A stretch of DNA of 64,000 nt from Hemerocallis citrina (GCA_017893485.1 CM030366.1:199359835-199423834); one strand, 5' to 3'. Counted from the first letter of the stretch, positions 39,803 through 51,853 are shown. Notes: a model not told the origin generated them from the sequence alone. Numbers and translations are program-made.

Positions 39803-40092
39803 AAGGGGGCTGGGCGGAGAAGACAAAGAGACAGAGAGAGTGATTCAAGAGCTAGAGCAGAGGGTGGGCTTATTAAGATATAGATGTTTGGGAACCAAAG
39901 AAAAGAAAGTAAGATAAGTTTACCGGTAAAAATTAGTTTATATATATAGCGACCGAAAGGGTGTATCCATTAATCACGAGGAGATGTTTCTCTTCATCAA
40001 AAGGCTAACGGTCAAAACACAACTATTCAGAGTGGAAGTAGTTATAGAAATACCTTTAAGATTGCAGATATCCATAGAAAGCTCTACAGAAG
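39803..40092. other. No feature seen
   Basis: Spacer between the Mutator-like MITE and the retroposed unit. It contains a purine-rich stretch (AGACAAAGAGACAGAGAGAG) and nothing I can assign. Confidence 0.3.
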
Positions 40093-40102
40093 AAGAAGTA
40101 GC

Positions 40103-40165
40103 TTTTTTTTTGTTGAAGAAAATGTGGAATATGGTCACCATGTTTCATTAATAAGCAATTAACCA
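40103..40165 (-). repeat. LINE-like 3' tail
   Basis: Read on the minus strand: CATTAATGAAACATGGTGACC, then TTTTCTTCAACA and the A run. The main LINE ends CATTAATGAAGCGATGACC, then TTTTTATCA and an A run. Both have a short palindrome (ATGGTGACCAT here, GATGACC/GGTCATC there) at the same place. This suggests a related LINE family. Confidence 0.45.
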
Positions 40166-41877
40166 AACAAACCCAACATACTAGACCAAATTACAAACTA
40201 CAGACAGAAAAATAGAACTTGAAGCGACATGACCAATACATACATTTAGAGCCCACTCCAACAACTAATTGTAAGTACGACAACTAAGCTTCGTGCACTG
40301 CCTCTCCGGCACACGCACACCCACTTGAAGCGAATCGCGCGGGATTTAGGGGTTCGCCGCTCCCATCCTTCTCCCCAACTCCCATAAACTCTCCAAATCG
40401 CTTTCACTTTCAGCCCAGTCAAAGTCACAACTAAAAAGAGAGTCGTGGATAGGATACATTCTCATGCTTTTGCTCTCACAAGCGATTTCTCACCAAACAA
40501 AACTCTCACTCACCCTAACCACGGGCACAATCAAAGAGAGTGCCGTGAAGAGGATACCTTCCCCTTTCTCACGCTTTTACTCTCTCAAGTGATTTCTCAC
40601 AAACGCTAACATACGCCTGCATAGAGTAGTGAGAAGCAACATCTTCACTCTCTCACTCTCTCACTCTCTCTCTCTCATGCAAAAAACCCGTAACAAATCA
40701 CAACTAACTGAAGGACCACCTTTCCCTTTCGCCCTGCGGACGGTGGACGTTGTAGATTTCAGGTTCACTGATGAGGGCGTAGTGGCAGTGCTGTCGCGGA
40801 GCCTGTGGCAGTTGGTTAAAGGAGGTTGAATTCAGACACTAACAACCAAAAATCCCTAACACCTCCAGTCCTATATTACCACTCAGCTCGCCTCGTGGGG
40901 AGACCCCGTCTGCGGGCCCAAGCCCACAACTGTGCTGCAACAAGTGGGCGCATCTCATGGGGGGACCCCGTCTTCAGGTCCAAGCCCCACTACCGTGCTG
41001 CACATCAACAATCTCCCATCTCATCTCACAACTACCAACACTGATCAACTCTTCCATCTCATCTCAAAACCCCAACACTCACCCCATCAAAACTTGGTAA
41101 CCCTCAGTTTGGGCAGGATCAGCAGGTTGATCGAGCAGGTCCTGAATTCCCATAAGGATTTGTTTCACAGTAATAGTTGGTCTCCACCCACAGTCCTTAT
41201 TGAGAATGGAGAGGCACACAGTTCCAGAAGGATAGACATTGGGATGGAAGAAACCTTGAGGGAACCTGCACTTCGGTGGCTTGCTAGGGTAGTCCTCACT
41301 GAAGTGTAGGGTAAGGGGGAAGTAACCGCCTTCCCAGTCAGTCCCTTGATTCCCCGGAAACCATGCACTGCCAAACCATCAGATTCACCGAGCCGTCTGG
41401 TAAAGTTTCCGGCTTTGCTACAAAGCCGTGAGGGTGATTCTTCTGCCATGATTTCCTCTCCTTCGCCAATCGACCACGCGCGATTGGGCGTCGACTGGGC
41501 GGAGCGTCGACGGCTCGACAGGCTTGACGGGACGGTGGGATTTATAGGGCGTCAACGGGACGAAGCGGCTTTGCTCGACAGGAGCACGCCGGCAGTTTCT
41601 CGACGGGAGTAACGCCGCCTCTGTCGATCGTCGTCTTCGACGTTACTGGAGGTGGGATTAGCGATGGCGAGAGGGGAGTGGTGGACGGCGGGGAGGGTCG
41701 ACCGAGGAGGGGGAGGCGAAATCCTAGCCGCCACCCCCTCCAAACTCAGATATAGATCTACGATCTTCTTTTTTGGGGTTTTTTTGGGGGAGTTTCTCTC
41801 TCTAGAAAATCTAAAGAGAGAAACTCTAACTTTTTATCTAAATAGACAATTTTTTTTAATGAAGAAAATGGCGGCGA
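40105..41877 (-). mobile_element. Probable retroposed unit carrying an SCE1-like sequence
   Basis: AAGAAGTAGCTT occurs at 40093-40104 and 41878-41889. A 9-base T run (A tail on the minus strand) starts beside the left copy, as expected for a LINE-mobilised insertion on the minus strand. The 3' end resembles the LINE tail at 26079. The 5' half contains the intronless SCE1-like pseudogene. The similarity of the flanks extends imperfectly beyond 12 bp (TGAAGAAAATG follows in both), so an older direct repeat is an alternative. Two short tandem duplications (40434-40610 and 40880-41003) lie between. Confidence 0.4.
41079..41484 (-). pseudogene. SCE1-like: SUMO-conjugating enzyme E2 (SCE1/UBC9-like), intronless pseudogene
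   Basis: Homologous to the plant E2 that transfers SUMO to target lysines in the nucleus. From 41484 the frame reads IARGRLAKERKSW, NHPHGFVAKPETLPDG, NLMVWQC. A frameshift near 41345 follows, then [39 protein letters not shown] (with the active-site Cys), [11 protein letters not shown] and QTEGY, ending at TGA 41079. The last part of the fold is missing: sequence after QTEGY is unrelated, and two residues (Asn-Pro) are absent before ADPAQTEGY. No start codon is preserved. Coding parts that are separated by introns in the usual gene are contiguous here, so it is most likely a retrocopy. Identity of the family is clear. Confidence 0.85.
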
Positions 41878-41889
41878 AAGAAGTAGCTT

Positions 41890-42390
41890 AATTTTAATGA
41901 AGAAAATGAGCTTTGATAGAAGCCCTCCACAGCAACTTCTCGTTAGCTTTTTTCTTTTTTTATGTTTCTCTTTTTTTTTCCCCCTTCCCACATATCAAAA
42001 CCTCATAATGCATTCTCATCAACCCTAGCAGAACTTGTGAACACAAACCCTCGCCGAACAGCCGCCGCCTCTCCTCGCCGCGCCGCCGCCTCCCCTTTCC
42101 TTTCTTCGCGGCCCTCCCTTCTCGTGCCGCCGCCTCCTTCTCCTTTCTTCTCCGCCTCCCTCTCCTTTCTCGCGCCACACCACTTCGCGCTTGCGGTTCA
42201 CTGCTCCTCACCTAGGTTCGCGGTTCACCGCCCTCCCTTTCCCACTTCTAGCTTAAAAGTAGCTTTGAAGTTTTTTTTAAAATGAACTTTCCAAATAGCT
42301 TCAGCTTTTAATTTCAAAGCTCTACTTTCTAGCTTCTTCTTATGAAGTAGCTTTAAAGCCCAAAAAAAGATAGGCCAAAAGCACTCTAAA
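41890..42390. other. GC-rich block plus a MITE-like end, unresolved
   Basis: 42050-42240 is unusually GC-rich for this window, with CGCCGCCTCC-type repeats and no acceptable reading frame. 42245-42390 is made of AGCTT/AAGCT words (AAAAGTAGCTTTGAAG, GAAGTAGCTTTAAAG) and ends in GGCCAAAAGCACTC, resembling a terminus of a non-autonomous DNA element. Its partner end was not found. Confidence 0.3.
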
Positions 42391-42398
42391 ACTAATTA

Positions 42399-43212
42399 GA
42401 GCATCCACTATCGTTTGCTATATTTTTAAAAAATGTATTTTTTGAAAAAATGTATTTTTTGAGGAAAAAATCTTCTCTTGTTTGCTAATATGCATATTTA
42501 GCAATAGGTATGAACAGTGCCCATCTAAATTTAGCAATTGGATTTAGCGATCTCTAAATATAGAGGATGGAGGAAGATATTCTGTCTATTAATTTTTTTT
42601 ATTTTTTAATAGGACGGACGGCGGTTGAAGATTTGTCCACCAACTTTTTTAGAATAAAAAACCAAAAAAGTTATCAAAATGCCATCTAAAAAATTACCAA
42701 AATGCCATTTAACTTAAAAAAGGAAATTGCGGACGGAAGCAACTTTCTAAAAAGAAAATTTCAACAAATTACTATATTACCATTCGGTAATTACAAAAAT
42801 ACCATTTAAGCAATTTAAAAATTCAAAAAAAAAAAAATAATTTCTAAGGGATGAAGAAGATCCGTCTGATGTCTTTTTAAACTTTTTTTTATAAAAAGTT
42901 GTCGCGACACATTAAAAAATAAAAATAAAAAACATGAAATGGGCTCAAACGGATGAAGATCATTCGTCCAACCATTTTTTCAGTTTAAATAAAATAAATA
43001 AAAAATTTCAAACGGAAGAAGATCTTCCATTGCACCAACTTTTTAATATTAAAAAAAAACAAAGAGATAGACGGATGAAAATATTCTCTCTTTTTTTTTA
43101 AAATTCTTTTTCAATTGTCAAAATTTGACAGCAACGACTGCAACACTCCTTTTCCATTTCCGTTTGCTATTTTCTAAATATACATAATTTACATGTAACG
43201 ATAGTCTCACAG
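42399..43212. mobile_element. Tourist-like (PIF/Harbinger) MITE
   Basis: TTA at 42396-42398 and 43213-43215. Ends GAGCATCCACTATCGTT and, from the right, CTGTGAGACTATCGTT share the ACTATCGTT core. The interior is AT-rich and carries degenerate GGACGGA/GATGAAGATC words, similar to the MITE at 59489. No coding capacity. Confidence 0.5.
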
Positions 43213-43215
43213 TTA

Positions 43216-43489
43216 AAACCAGTAAATAGGCTTGATGACCTCTGTAAAGATTATACAACCAAGTGGTCTGAAGTTACTAGTGGACAAGCGAATGGCACCA
43301 CCAGTATTTGTATCGATATATTAACACCGCTAGCTTGACTATAGTAGCAATAGATTGCTTCTGATGAAGGTAACGAAATCCAAGCCCACTCAAGTTCTTT
43401 CCGAGCATTTTAATTGTGCTTTCAAGCCATCAATTGATTGAATTTGTGCATGGTTTAATCATTTTATTGTACTTCAGTTACCAGTGGAA
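43216..43489. other. No feature seen
   Basis: Sequence between the Tourist-like MITE and the truncated copia LTR. Nothing assignable. Confidence 0.25.
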
Positions 43490-44177
43490 ATAGATAAGAC
43501 GAATCAATTCAACACCGAAGCAAATAAATCCACCAATCCAACACAAACACAACGAGAATTTATCCCGGTTAGCTTTTGCTTAAACTGGACAGAAAATATA
43601 GGAAAATATAATATTCAACTAGAAGAGATTACAAGAAGTTAATGATTCACTCAATACAAGGAATTAAACCCTCACCAAGAACTCTCTCTCTTTCAAGCCT
43701 CTCTTTGCAATGGAGAAATTAATCTACGAAGTACTTCTCTTGTTCTCACTCTCATATTGGAGGAGATTACAATATATAGATAAAGAATAGAGAAAACCCT
43801 AGGTTAATCTTGATTCTCAGTCGTCCGATATAACCTGCAGAAGAAATAACTAAATAGGTACTGTACGATCTGATTTAGAGTTGACGATTGGGCTGAAATG
43901 ACCTAACAAATTGAGGCCCAAAAATAACACAGCGCCGCGCACGGTCAACCGTCCAACAAGACCGGTTGACCGACCTCCTCTCAACCAAAACCATATACAA
44001 CTGCGGTCGGGTGTGCAGTCGGGGGTGGGTCCACCGTCCCCCAAGACAGTCGACCACACTCTTCAGGGCTGCTGATGTTGTTGTTTTCTCCTCTACTCTC
44101 TTCGACGCTTCGACCTCCGTGCTTCATCGTACATTCTTCTAATATGAACCACGAGCAGTCAAGACATAATCCTAATA
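43490..44177 (-). repeat. 3' LTR of the old copia remnant, truncated
   Basis: Begins at GATAAGACGAATCAATTCAA, ends ATAATCCTAATA. Matches 53123-53793 with many substitutions. The outer part corresponding to 53059-53122 is absent. Confidence 0.8.
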
Positions 44178-44888
44178 ATCTCCACATTGGATTGCATACG
44201 AGTGTTATCACATGATGTGATTACTCATCTCCAAACTCTACTAAACTCCACTTGCGAATATACTTGAGAACAATAGTTTCTTCGTCTAGTTAAACAAATC
44301 TTTCACCAAATCTCACCGATTAGTATACCCCCTCAAGGGCACACCTTAGTAGGCATTATCATGGAGTTGCCAACCTCTGCACGAACTCTACCTGCATCGA
44401 GACACTCCACCTCTCGACGATATTCGAACGTCGTGGTCTCACTTTGATGATGCTAGTTGTGGCAAACTAGATGAGCTTGCGGGAATGACGACTAAATAAG
44501 TAATAATACCTGTTTTGTCTCGGCCTAACAACTCTCACACCTTGTAACACCTCGAATTTTTAAAAATACCGAAAATGTCTGTCTTTATATATTTTGAGTA
44601 GTGAAAATTATTTTTGATGTATTTTATTTAAATATTGACACTGGTATGGATATTTGTGGTAAATTGGTATTATTGATGTATTGGAGTTATGAGTTAGAGT
44701 TTTATGTGAAGAAATATTGTTCATTGTTATTTTGTAATTTTGGACGATTGTTTTGGGATAATTTTATGCATTTTGTATTGTGAGTATTACTAAAGTGTAG
44801 AGTCTAGGGTTTATTTGTAATATTTTGTTGATGAGGGGTTTATATGTAAATATTACTTTACAACCATTATATTAATGTTTATTTATTT

Positions 44889-45060
44889 GGGTAATGCTAC
44901 ACCTACAACCTTTTCTTACAACCTTTTCTTTACAACCTTATGTGGCACAATTTCATTGGAATGTATTGTAGAGTAGGTTATAGTGGGTTGTACACATTTC
45001 CAATGAGATTGCGCCACCTAAGGTTGTAAGGTTGTAAAGGTTGTAGGTGTAGCATGACCC
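44889..45060. mobile_element. 172-bp MITE with 9-bp target duplication
   Basis: Terminal repeats GGGTAATGCTACACCTACAA and, from the right, GGGTCATGCTACACCTACAA. TSD TATTTATTT at 44880-44888 and 45061-45069. The 9-bp duplication suggests Mutator-like mobilisation. Confidence 0.85.
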
Positions 45061-46380
45061 TATTTATTTATTCATTTTCCAAAAACCTCTTTTCTTCCTC
45101 CTTTCTTTCCTTCTTTTCTTCCCAGTCGTGACCGAAGGCGAACCCATTCGGCATCCTTTTCCCCTGCCCAAATCCGATCAATTTCTCCATGATTTTCTAA
45201 TTAGTTATAGGGGATGACTAATTGAAGGGTCCTCTACGTCGTGGCGGAGTTCGTTTTACGAAAGGATTTCGAAAAGGTAAACCCTAGATTTTATTTTTGT
45301 ATAAAATTTAGTGTGGTTAATTTATTTTGAGTAGAATGGTTATGGTAGGGAGATTAGGAGGTGTTGGGCATTGTAGAGGCAAGAGATTAGCAAATTATTG
45401 GGGATTTTACAAGTTGCTAATAAATTAGGATTTTGGGTTTGTAAAAGAGAATTATATAAGTGAGAATTTTCTCCTTCATAGTAGTAGAATTTTAGTAGAA
45501 CTGTTAGAATGAGTTGGGGGTGATTTTAGTAATTGTTTAGGGATAAACATCCCGTAGGAATTTAAATATTACGTGCAACGCACGTGTGCATCCCAGACGT
45601 TCGATAAAACGCCTGAGTGATATTAGAATTAGTGTTGTTATTTTCTGTGGTTGATTTGGAGGTTTTGAGCCTTAAACTGCTTTGAAACTTGATAATAGGA
45701 GATGTTAACGGCTTCGGGCGCCGGATGGAGATGTGATGCTTCGAGTCTTCCCGGGCTGTTAAGTGAGTATGAATGTATTTATGTATTTGTTATTTTAAGA
45801 AAATTTTAGTATAATCTGAATGATTGATATGAATCCCTGAATAAGGTGTATGTGTAAAGAAAATTTTGTGTTCGGTGTTGGTATGCGATATGACGAATAA
45901 ATATTCGTCTCTTATGTATTGATATAAATTTATAGACGATGGATTAGTTATATATACGGGGATGAGTTATATGTATATAAGGATGTCGGTATATGGTGAA
46001 TTGATGTGATTTTGAATATTCAGTGTGATGGTAATGTATTGTGTATATATACTTACGTATATGGTGTTGTGATGTGTTAATCTACTGGGCGTATGCCAAC
46101 ATGTGAGAATGAGATAATAAATAGTACGGTATATTCATGATGTGTGAGGTAATGATAAAATAAATAATACACTACAGTTGTGGTGTTCCATCATATGATG
46201 TGATGGTTTTGTATGTTAATTACAGTGATATTTCTTATATGTGATGCATTGAAAGGGTAAGTGGGATGGTGATTATTTTTTATGTGTTAGTAAGTTCACA
46301 TAAAAGATGAGATGCTATGATGATAAAGGGTGATGATAATTATGAAAAGAGAATGTTAATAACAAGAATTTCGGTTGACT

Positions 46381-46995
46381 AGAGTTGATACCCCAGCATA
46401 GACCTGGGAGAGCAGATACCTCCGAAGAGACCGGAGAGAGAGATGATACCTCAGGGTAGACCTGAGAGAGAGTGAATACCCCAGCATAGACCTGGGAGAG
46501 CAGATACCCCCGAAGAGACCGGAAAGAGAGATGATACCTCAGGGTAGACCTGAGAGAGAGTGGATACCCCAGCATAGACCTGGGAGAGCAGATACCTCCG
46601 AAGAGACCGGAGAGAGAGATGATACCTCAGGGTAGACCTGAGAGAGTGGATACCCCAGCATAGACCTGGGAGAGCAGATACCTCCGAAGAGACCGGAGAG
46701 AGAGATGATACCTCAGGGTAGACCTGAGAGAGAGATGATATCCCAGTATAGACCTGGGAGAGCAGATACCTCTATATAGATCGGAGAGAGAGAGATGATA
46801 CCTCAGGGTAAACCTGAGAGAGAGATGATACCCCAGTATAGACCTGGGAGAGTAGATACCTCCGCATAGATCGGAGAGAGAGAGGATACCTCAGGGTAGA
46901 CCTGGGAGAGCAGATACCTCCGCATAGATCGGAGAGGGAGATGATACCTCAGGGTAGACCTGAGAGAGAATTGATACTTCAGGCTAGACCTGAGG
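46381..46995 (+). repeat. Hairpin tandem array in the solo LTR
   Basis: About 22 units of 25-30 bp, each starting GATACC, in a mostly repeating three-unit order (about 84 bp). Each unit is an inverted repeat with a 7-nt loop containing TAGAC or GAGAC. The three unit types have different but self-complementary stems: CCCAG/CTGGG, CTCCG/CGGAG and CTCAG/CTGAG. The units are separated by GAGAGAGA-type spacers. Confidence 0.85.
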
Positions 46996-47254
46996 TAAAA
47001 GGGATATGATATGAAACGTGAATGAGAAAGAGAAGAAAGTATTTGGTGTAAGATGAAATGAAATAGTGAAGTAAGTGTATGGGTCGAAATGAATAAGTAA
47101 TTACGAGATGAGATTCAGAAAATCCGAAAAGTGTATTATTATGGATTAAATGAAGAAGTTGTGTTGTGATAATGAATATGGGAAGTAGAGAGAATGCATT
47201 ATGCATCTGATAAATGAAAGTGAAGATGAATAGTGATTGAAGTGAATTACTAAC

Positions 47255-47375
47255 CAAGCTATCAGCTTGAGATGTGATGTGTTATTACCCAAACTATATT
47301 TGGGATGTGGTGATTATTACCCAAGCTATCGGCCTTGGGGTGTGATATATTATTGCCCAAACTATGTTTGGGAAC
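47255..47375 (+). repeat. Second group of hairpins in the solo LTR
   Basis: Four hairpins at about 30-bp spacing: CAAGCT/AGCTTG (47255-47269), CCCAAA/TTTGGG (47288-47304), CCCAAG/CTTGGG (47330-47349) and CCCAAA/TTTGGG (47356-47372). The spacers read GATGTGATG or similar. Confidence 0.75.
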
Positions 47376-48879
47376 ATGGAGTATAAATTGATGTGAATGG
47401 AAGTGAAATCAATGATAACTTGAGTTATAAGTGCAGATGAAAGTAAGTTAATTATCAATTAGATTGAATAATAGCTAAATGATATAACGGAATGAGAATG
47501 AGTATTTAATAAGTGATATGTTAATGATGTGATGAAAGGTGAGTAAATTGCAGTGGGCAATGAGGTGTTATATTTATGTCATAAGACATGAGTTAATGTG
47601 GTATTATAAGAATATATGCATATGTGTATGATGTGATACCTGATATGATGCCGGTATTGTGGGTTGGAAATAAAAAGTGAAGTTAATGAATATATGTGTT
47701 ATAAGGGGAAATGGAGGTAAGTTATAACAATGAGTATGAAAGAATACGAATCGTGAGTTCGTAGATGCAGATGTATGGCAAATGAAGTGCGTGGTTAAAT
47801 AAGTATGAAAAAAAAATGGCGGTGACCTTATGTGATTAGTTGAAAATAAAGAAACAATGAGGTGGTGGAAATTATGAAATGATGAGTATTCGTGTGGGAG
47901 AATTCAAAATGAAAGGTAATGGAATGTGAATTAAGGTGTTGCTTTGTGATTGAGTATAAAGTGAATGAGTTGTGTATATATGTATTTATATATATGCAGT
48001 CATATATTAATATGATGCATTTAGCGAAGGGAGTGGAATTATGGATGTATAGATGTAGACGGATGCAGACTTGTCGAATACTTGATACTAAGGTGTATTC
48101 TTGATGCTTTAATATTCAGATTCGGGTTGAATCTTCTTACCTTGGTATATGTAAGTTTAATTTATTTTCTTGAATATAGTTTGATTTATTTAGTAGATTA
48201 GTGAATTATACTCACACCAGAAATGGCTAACCCCTTAGTGTTTGGGGGGTTAGGGAGTCCTTAGACTGCCCTAGATCCCCTACTGTTACAGGTCCTTAAC
48301 AGTGCAGAGGTGAGGGATAGATTGGATGGTGTGGAGCTTTTCCTTTTTTAAATTTACTGTTTAAGTTGATGTGATGAGTGGTAAATTTATGATTTAAATT
48401 GTATTATGGATGTATAAGTGTGTAAATGATGATGATGAGTATAGTGTGGAGTAGTATGTGGTGGTTGTGACCCGTACCCATCTTGTCGTGGTGTACCGGG
48501 CTCTGTGATAGATTTTACAAAGGTTTTTCTAAAAACTTTACATCGTTTTCAAAGGAATTTATGGTTTTTATTTGATATTTGATATTCCGTTATGAGTTTG
48601 GCCCCCAGAGCATATATATTAATTACCTATATGTTTCTGCTCATTTTGGCCTGGGGAGCCCGTGAAATTATTGTATGTATTGTGAGCTACGGAATTTTGA
48701 GCAGAATTTCGTAAGCTATTTGTGTTTCGGGGCAAAATTTACAGGGGAGATTGTGCCAAAATTTTTATTGAATTATAACTTTTTTAGTTTATGTTTAAAG
48801 TGATACAGAAATTGAAAGAATTGATTTTGGAATCAAAAAAAAAATTTTGGGCGTTACACACCTTTAATCACCTTATGCC

Positions 48880-49479
48880 GACCCTGATAAATAGACAGAA
48901 TTCTATCTCGAGCTGTGTATCTTCAACTCCGTGCTTCAAGACTTCCCAAGGAAATCAGATTCCGTTTAAGCTGAGGAATATGCAAAACTTCCCTTAAAGT
49001 GAACATGTTTATACCTTGCATCTTCAACTCAACTGTCCTTTCACCTACTACTTCACAAACCTCCACAGTTTTCGTTCTCACACAATGCACTGTAGTAGAC
49101 TTATATTAGAAAACAACTTCCTCTCAGAATAAATATTGAGAACTCCCTGAGTCAAGAAACCAACTAGAGTCCACGTCTAAATAATTTGAAACAAGAAAAC
49201 ACGAATCACCTGAATCACAAGCACTAACCACACATGCGGTAGATTTTTCATCATTCATGCTTTTATGATTCTGCAATTTCCAATAGTCTTTCTTGATATA
49301 CTCTGATCTCTTGCAATATCGGCAATGGATCAAATCATTTTGCATAGCACTTTAAGGACCATCCACTGCTAGACAACTTGGAGTAAACGATGATTTCTGA
49401 GTCTCCTTCCCAAGTTGATTTTCCTTCAATACTTTGATTACATCATCTCCTTAACAGATCTACCGTGTAGCATGGTAGT
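48880..49479 (-). pseudogene. Old copia remnant: gag knuckle and protease start
   Basis: On the minus strand the end of gag (MLHGRSVKE) is followed by a degenerate CCHC knuckle, CRYCKRSEYIKKDYWK, in which the His and last Cys are lost (Tyr in both places). Then come the protease active site WFLDSGSSQYLF and the downstream LREVLHIPQLKRNLISLGSL with GRHKVIKG. Several stops and shifts occur between them (e.g. near 49110). Integrase, RT and RNase H are absent. The reading frame joins 52542 upstream when the solo LTR at 49480 is removed. Confidence 0.75.
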
Positions 49480-50621
49480 TGATGGGATAATTTGCAAGTC
49501 TACAAAATCACAATAAGTAGTATAGTTTAAGTGAAAAGAGTATCGAACCCACAAAGGCTAATTATTTTACTGAGTACTGAAATTTACTAGATTAACTACT
49601 ATTTGGAAAATCAAAATTTGATAAAGAAAGCAACTAAATTAAATTAATCTAAAGAACTAACTAAACTAATTAAAAAGAACGAAATCTGAAATTTTGTTGT
49701 TTATTAATAGGAAAAACTAGTTATAGGGCTTTTGATTTCACCTAGTTAATCCGACACAATTCATAATTCCATATAATAAGAAATTATATTTTTCCAAGTT
49801 GTGGACCAAAATTTCTTAATTATTCAATGTTTTCTCTTGAACACAACACCAAAAATATCTCCAACTAACAGTTTGTCATATCTCTATGTAAATTTAGTTA
49901 ATAGAAGACTCATTATGTTCTATAGATGTCTTTATAGTCACATTAATCGTGATAAATTATCTCTAATTTCACTCAATCAATGATGTTTAATTCTATATTT
50001 CTAAATCACCAATTACCTCTCGGTCTCTCAATGATTCAATAAATCATAAAATAGTTGGTCAAACTAATCATTAAGAACAAAAATTAAACACACAACCATG
50101 GAAAAATTGACGAATAAAATAATATGAAACTAGAATTGTGTTATCAAAATTAGCTACATCGAAGCCCTAGAAAATAAATAATAATTTCGCAACTAACAAA
50201 TATCTCTACTATTTTAATGGGAGAGTTTGTCACGAAACAAACTCCATTTATAACCAAACAAATACGTTGCATTGTAATTCAAAAAACACGTGCAATACAC
50301 ATACATAACTAATATAAAAGATGTCTTAGGTTTGATGCCAAACAATATCAAAAATTTTAAAATATTTATTTATTTATAAAGACGTGCATCACACGTATAA
50401 ATCATTAGTATTCTTTAATTGCATAATAAAAATTATAAAAAAAACTCGTATTTACCAAAAAAAAACTAAATCTCGAGTGGCGTGCCTTCTCCCTCTCCTA
50501 TGTTTCTCTCTCCTTATGCCATCTCGATTTCCATGCTTCCAGCTGCAATCTGCCTTTCTTTTTTCGTTTTCCCCCCTCGTTCTGCACATCCACACATAGC
50601 CGCATCTACCCCCCCCCCCAA

Positions 50622-51772
50622 TATTTTTTCCCAAAATGACCCACTTTTTGAAGTTTTTTCCAAACTGACCTACTTTTTAAAAAAAATCCCAGACCGACCT
50701 ACTCGCTGTCTCAAAAAGCGAGTTTGGTAAAAGTCTCATCGCTTTTTGAGACAGCGAGTGTGAGGTTTGGGGTTTTTTTATTTCTACCTGGCCAAAACTC
50801 GTTGTCTCAAAAAGCGAGTGGGTTTTTCCCAAACACACTTTTTGAGACAGCGAGTGTCATTTGGGGGTATTTAATACCCCAGGCTCGTTGTTTCGAACTC
50901 ACTCTCTCTTTCAACTCTCTATCTCCCTCTTCCTCTTCTAACCTTGAAACCATAACCCATTTTGTCCTTTTTTTCGTTGTTTAATAAATGTCTTATCATA
51001 TGAACTATCTATTGTTAGAAAATATAAGGTAACTGAACTTGTATTGGTATAATTCCATTGCAATCAGAACTTTTCTATTTTATCTTTGAGTCATAGAGTA
51101 AGACAACACGATTATACACACATACATGAGATGATGATAATTGAATAAAAAGTAATGCTTAATTTGAAATCATCAAAATATATGTAAGATAACATGCTTA
51201 ATTATACACACATATATGAGATGATGATGATGATGATGATGATGATAACATAAAATAATGCTCTGAGTTCATCAGAATACATGTATCATACTAATCTCGT
51301 ATATAAAAGAAGAAATGTATCATATTAATTAATCATTAATCCATTTCTGAATTTCCTATAAAGGTACAGAAAACTAATGAATTAATGAAGCACACAAGAA
51401 AGTTTGGCAACCAAATTAACAAGAAAGATCGATAAAATGAGTTAGGGTTTCGGGGTTAGAAGAGAAAGAGGGAGATAGAGAGTTGAAAGGGAGACTGAGT
51501 TCGAAACAGCGTGCCTGGGGTATTAAAAACCCTCAAACGACACTCGCTGTCTCAAAAAGGCGAGTTTGGAAAAAACCCACTCGCTTTTTTGAGACAGCAA
51601 GTCTTGGCCAGGGAGAAATAAAAAAAACTCAAACCTCACACTCAAAAGCAATGAGATTTTTACCAAACTCGCTTTTTGAGATAGCGAGTAAGTCAGTTTG
51701 GAATTCTTTTTAAAAAGTAGGTTAGTTTGGGAAAAACTTTCAAAAAATGGGTTATTTTAGGGGGAAAAATCC
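50622..51772. mobile_element. Foldback Mutator-like element with about 330-bp arms
   Basis: The left arm (50622 to about 50950) and right arm (about 51435 to 51772) are inverted copies: AAATGACCCACTTTTTGAAG on the left, AAATAACCCATTTTTTGAAA read inward from the right. Each arm contains alternating direct and inverted copies of CTCGCTGTCTCAAAAAGCGA, so it folds at two scales. The centre (50950-51435) is AT-rich, including a (GATGAT)n stretch near 51215-51245. The target duplication cannot be read because the insertion lies in a C run. Confidence 0.75.
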
Positions 51773-51777
51773 CTCCC

Positions 51778-51778
<1 letters not shown>

Positions 51779-51833
<55 letters not shown>
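51779..51833. repeat. 55-base poly-C tract
   Basis: An uninterrupted run of 55 C beside the foldback element. A shorter run of 11 C is on the other side (50609-50619). Confidence 0.95.
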
Positions 51834-51847
<14 letters not shown>

Positions 51848-51853
51848 ACACAC

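Larger units (their letters stand above)
44543..48858 (+). mobile_element. 4.3-kb solo LTR (TGTAACACC...GGCGTTACA)
   Basis: Ends TGTAACACCTCG and TTGGGCGTTACA with the TSD CACCT at 44538-44542 and 48859-48863. No gag-pol reading frame and no internal copy of the terminal sequence, so it is a single very long LTR, as known for plant gypsy elements of the Tekay/Del group (assignment by style only). It holds a small MITE at 44889 and two hairpin-repeat regions at 46381 and 47255. The orientation is a guess based on similarity in style to Tekay LTRs. Confidence 0.8.

Noticed and set aside
40246..40428. 60-codon minus-strand frame in the retroposed unit
   Set aside because: No family match, no ATG context, and composition like the surrounding non-coding repeat.
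42050..42240. GC-rich block as a host gene first exon or CpG-island promoter
   Set aside because: All frames are low-complexity and no downstream exon or donor site was convincing.
48791..48997. 68-codon plus-strand frame crossing the right end of the solo LTR
   Set aside because: It spans the LTR terminus and target duplication, so it is a junction artefact.
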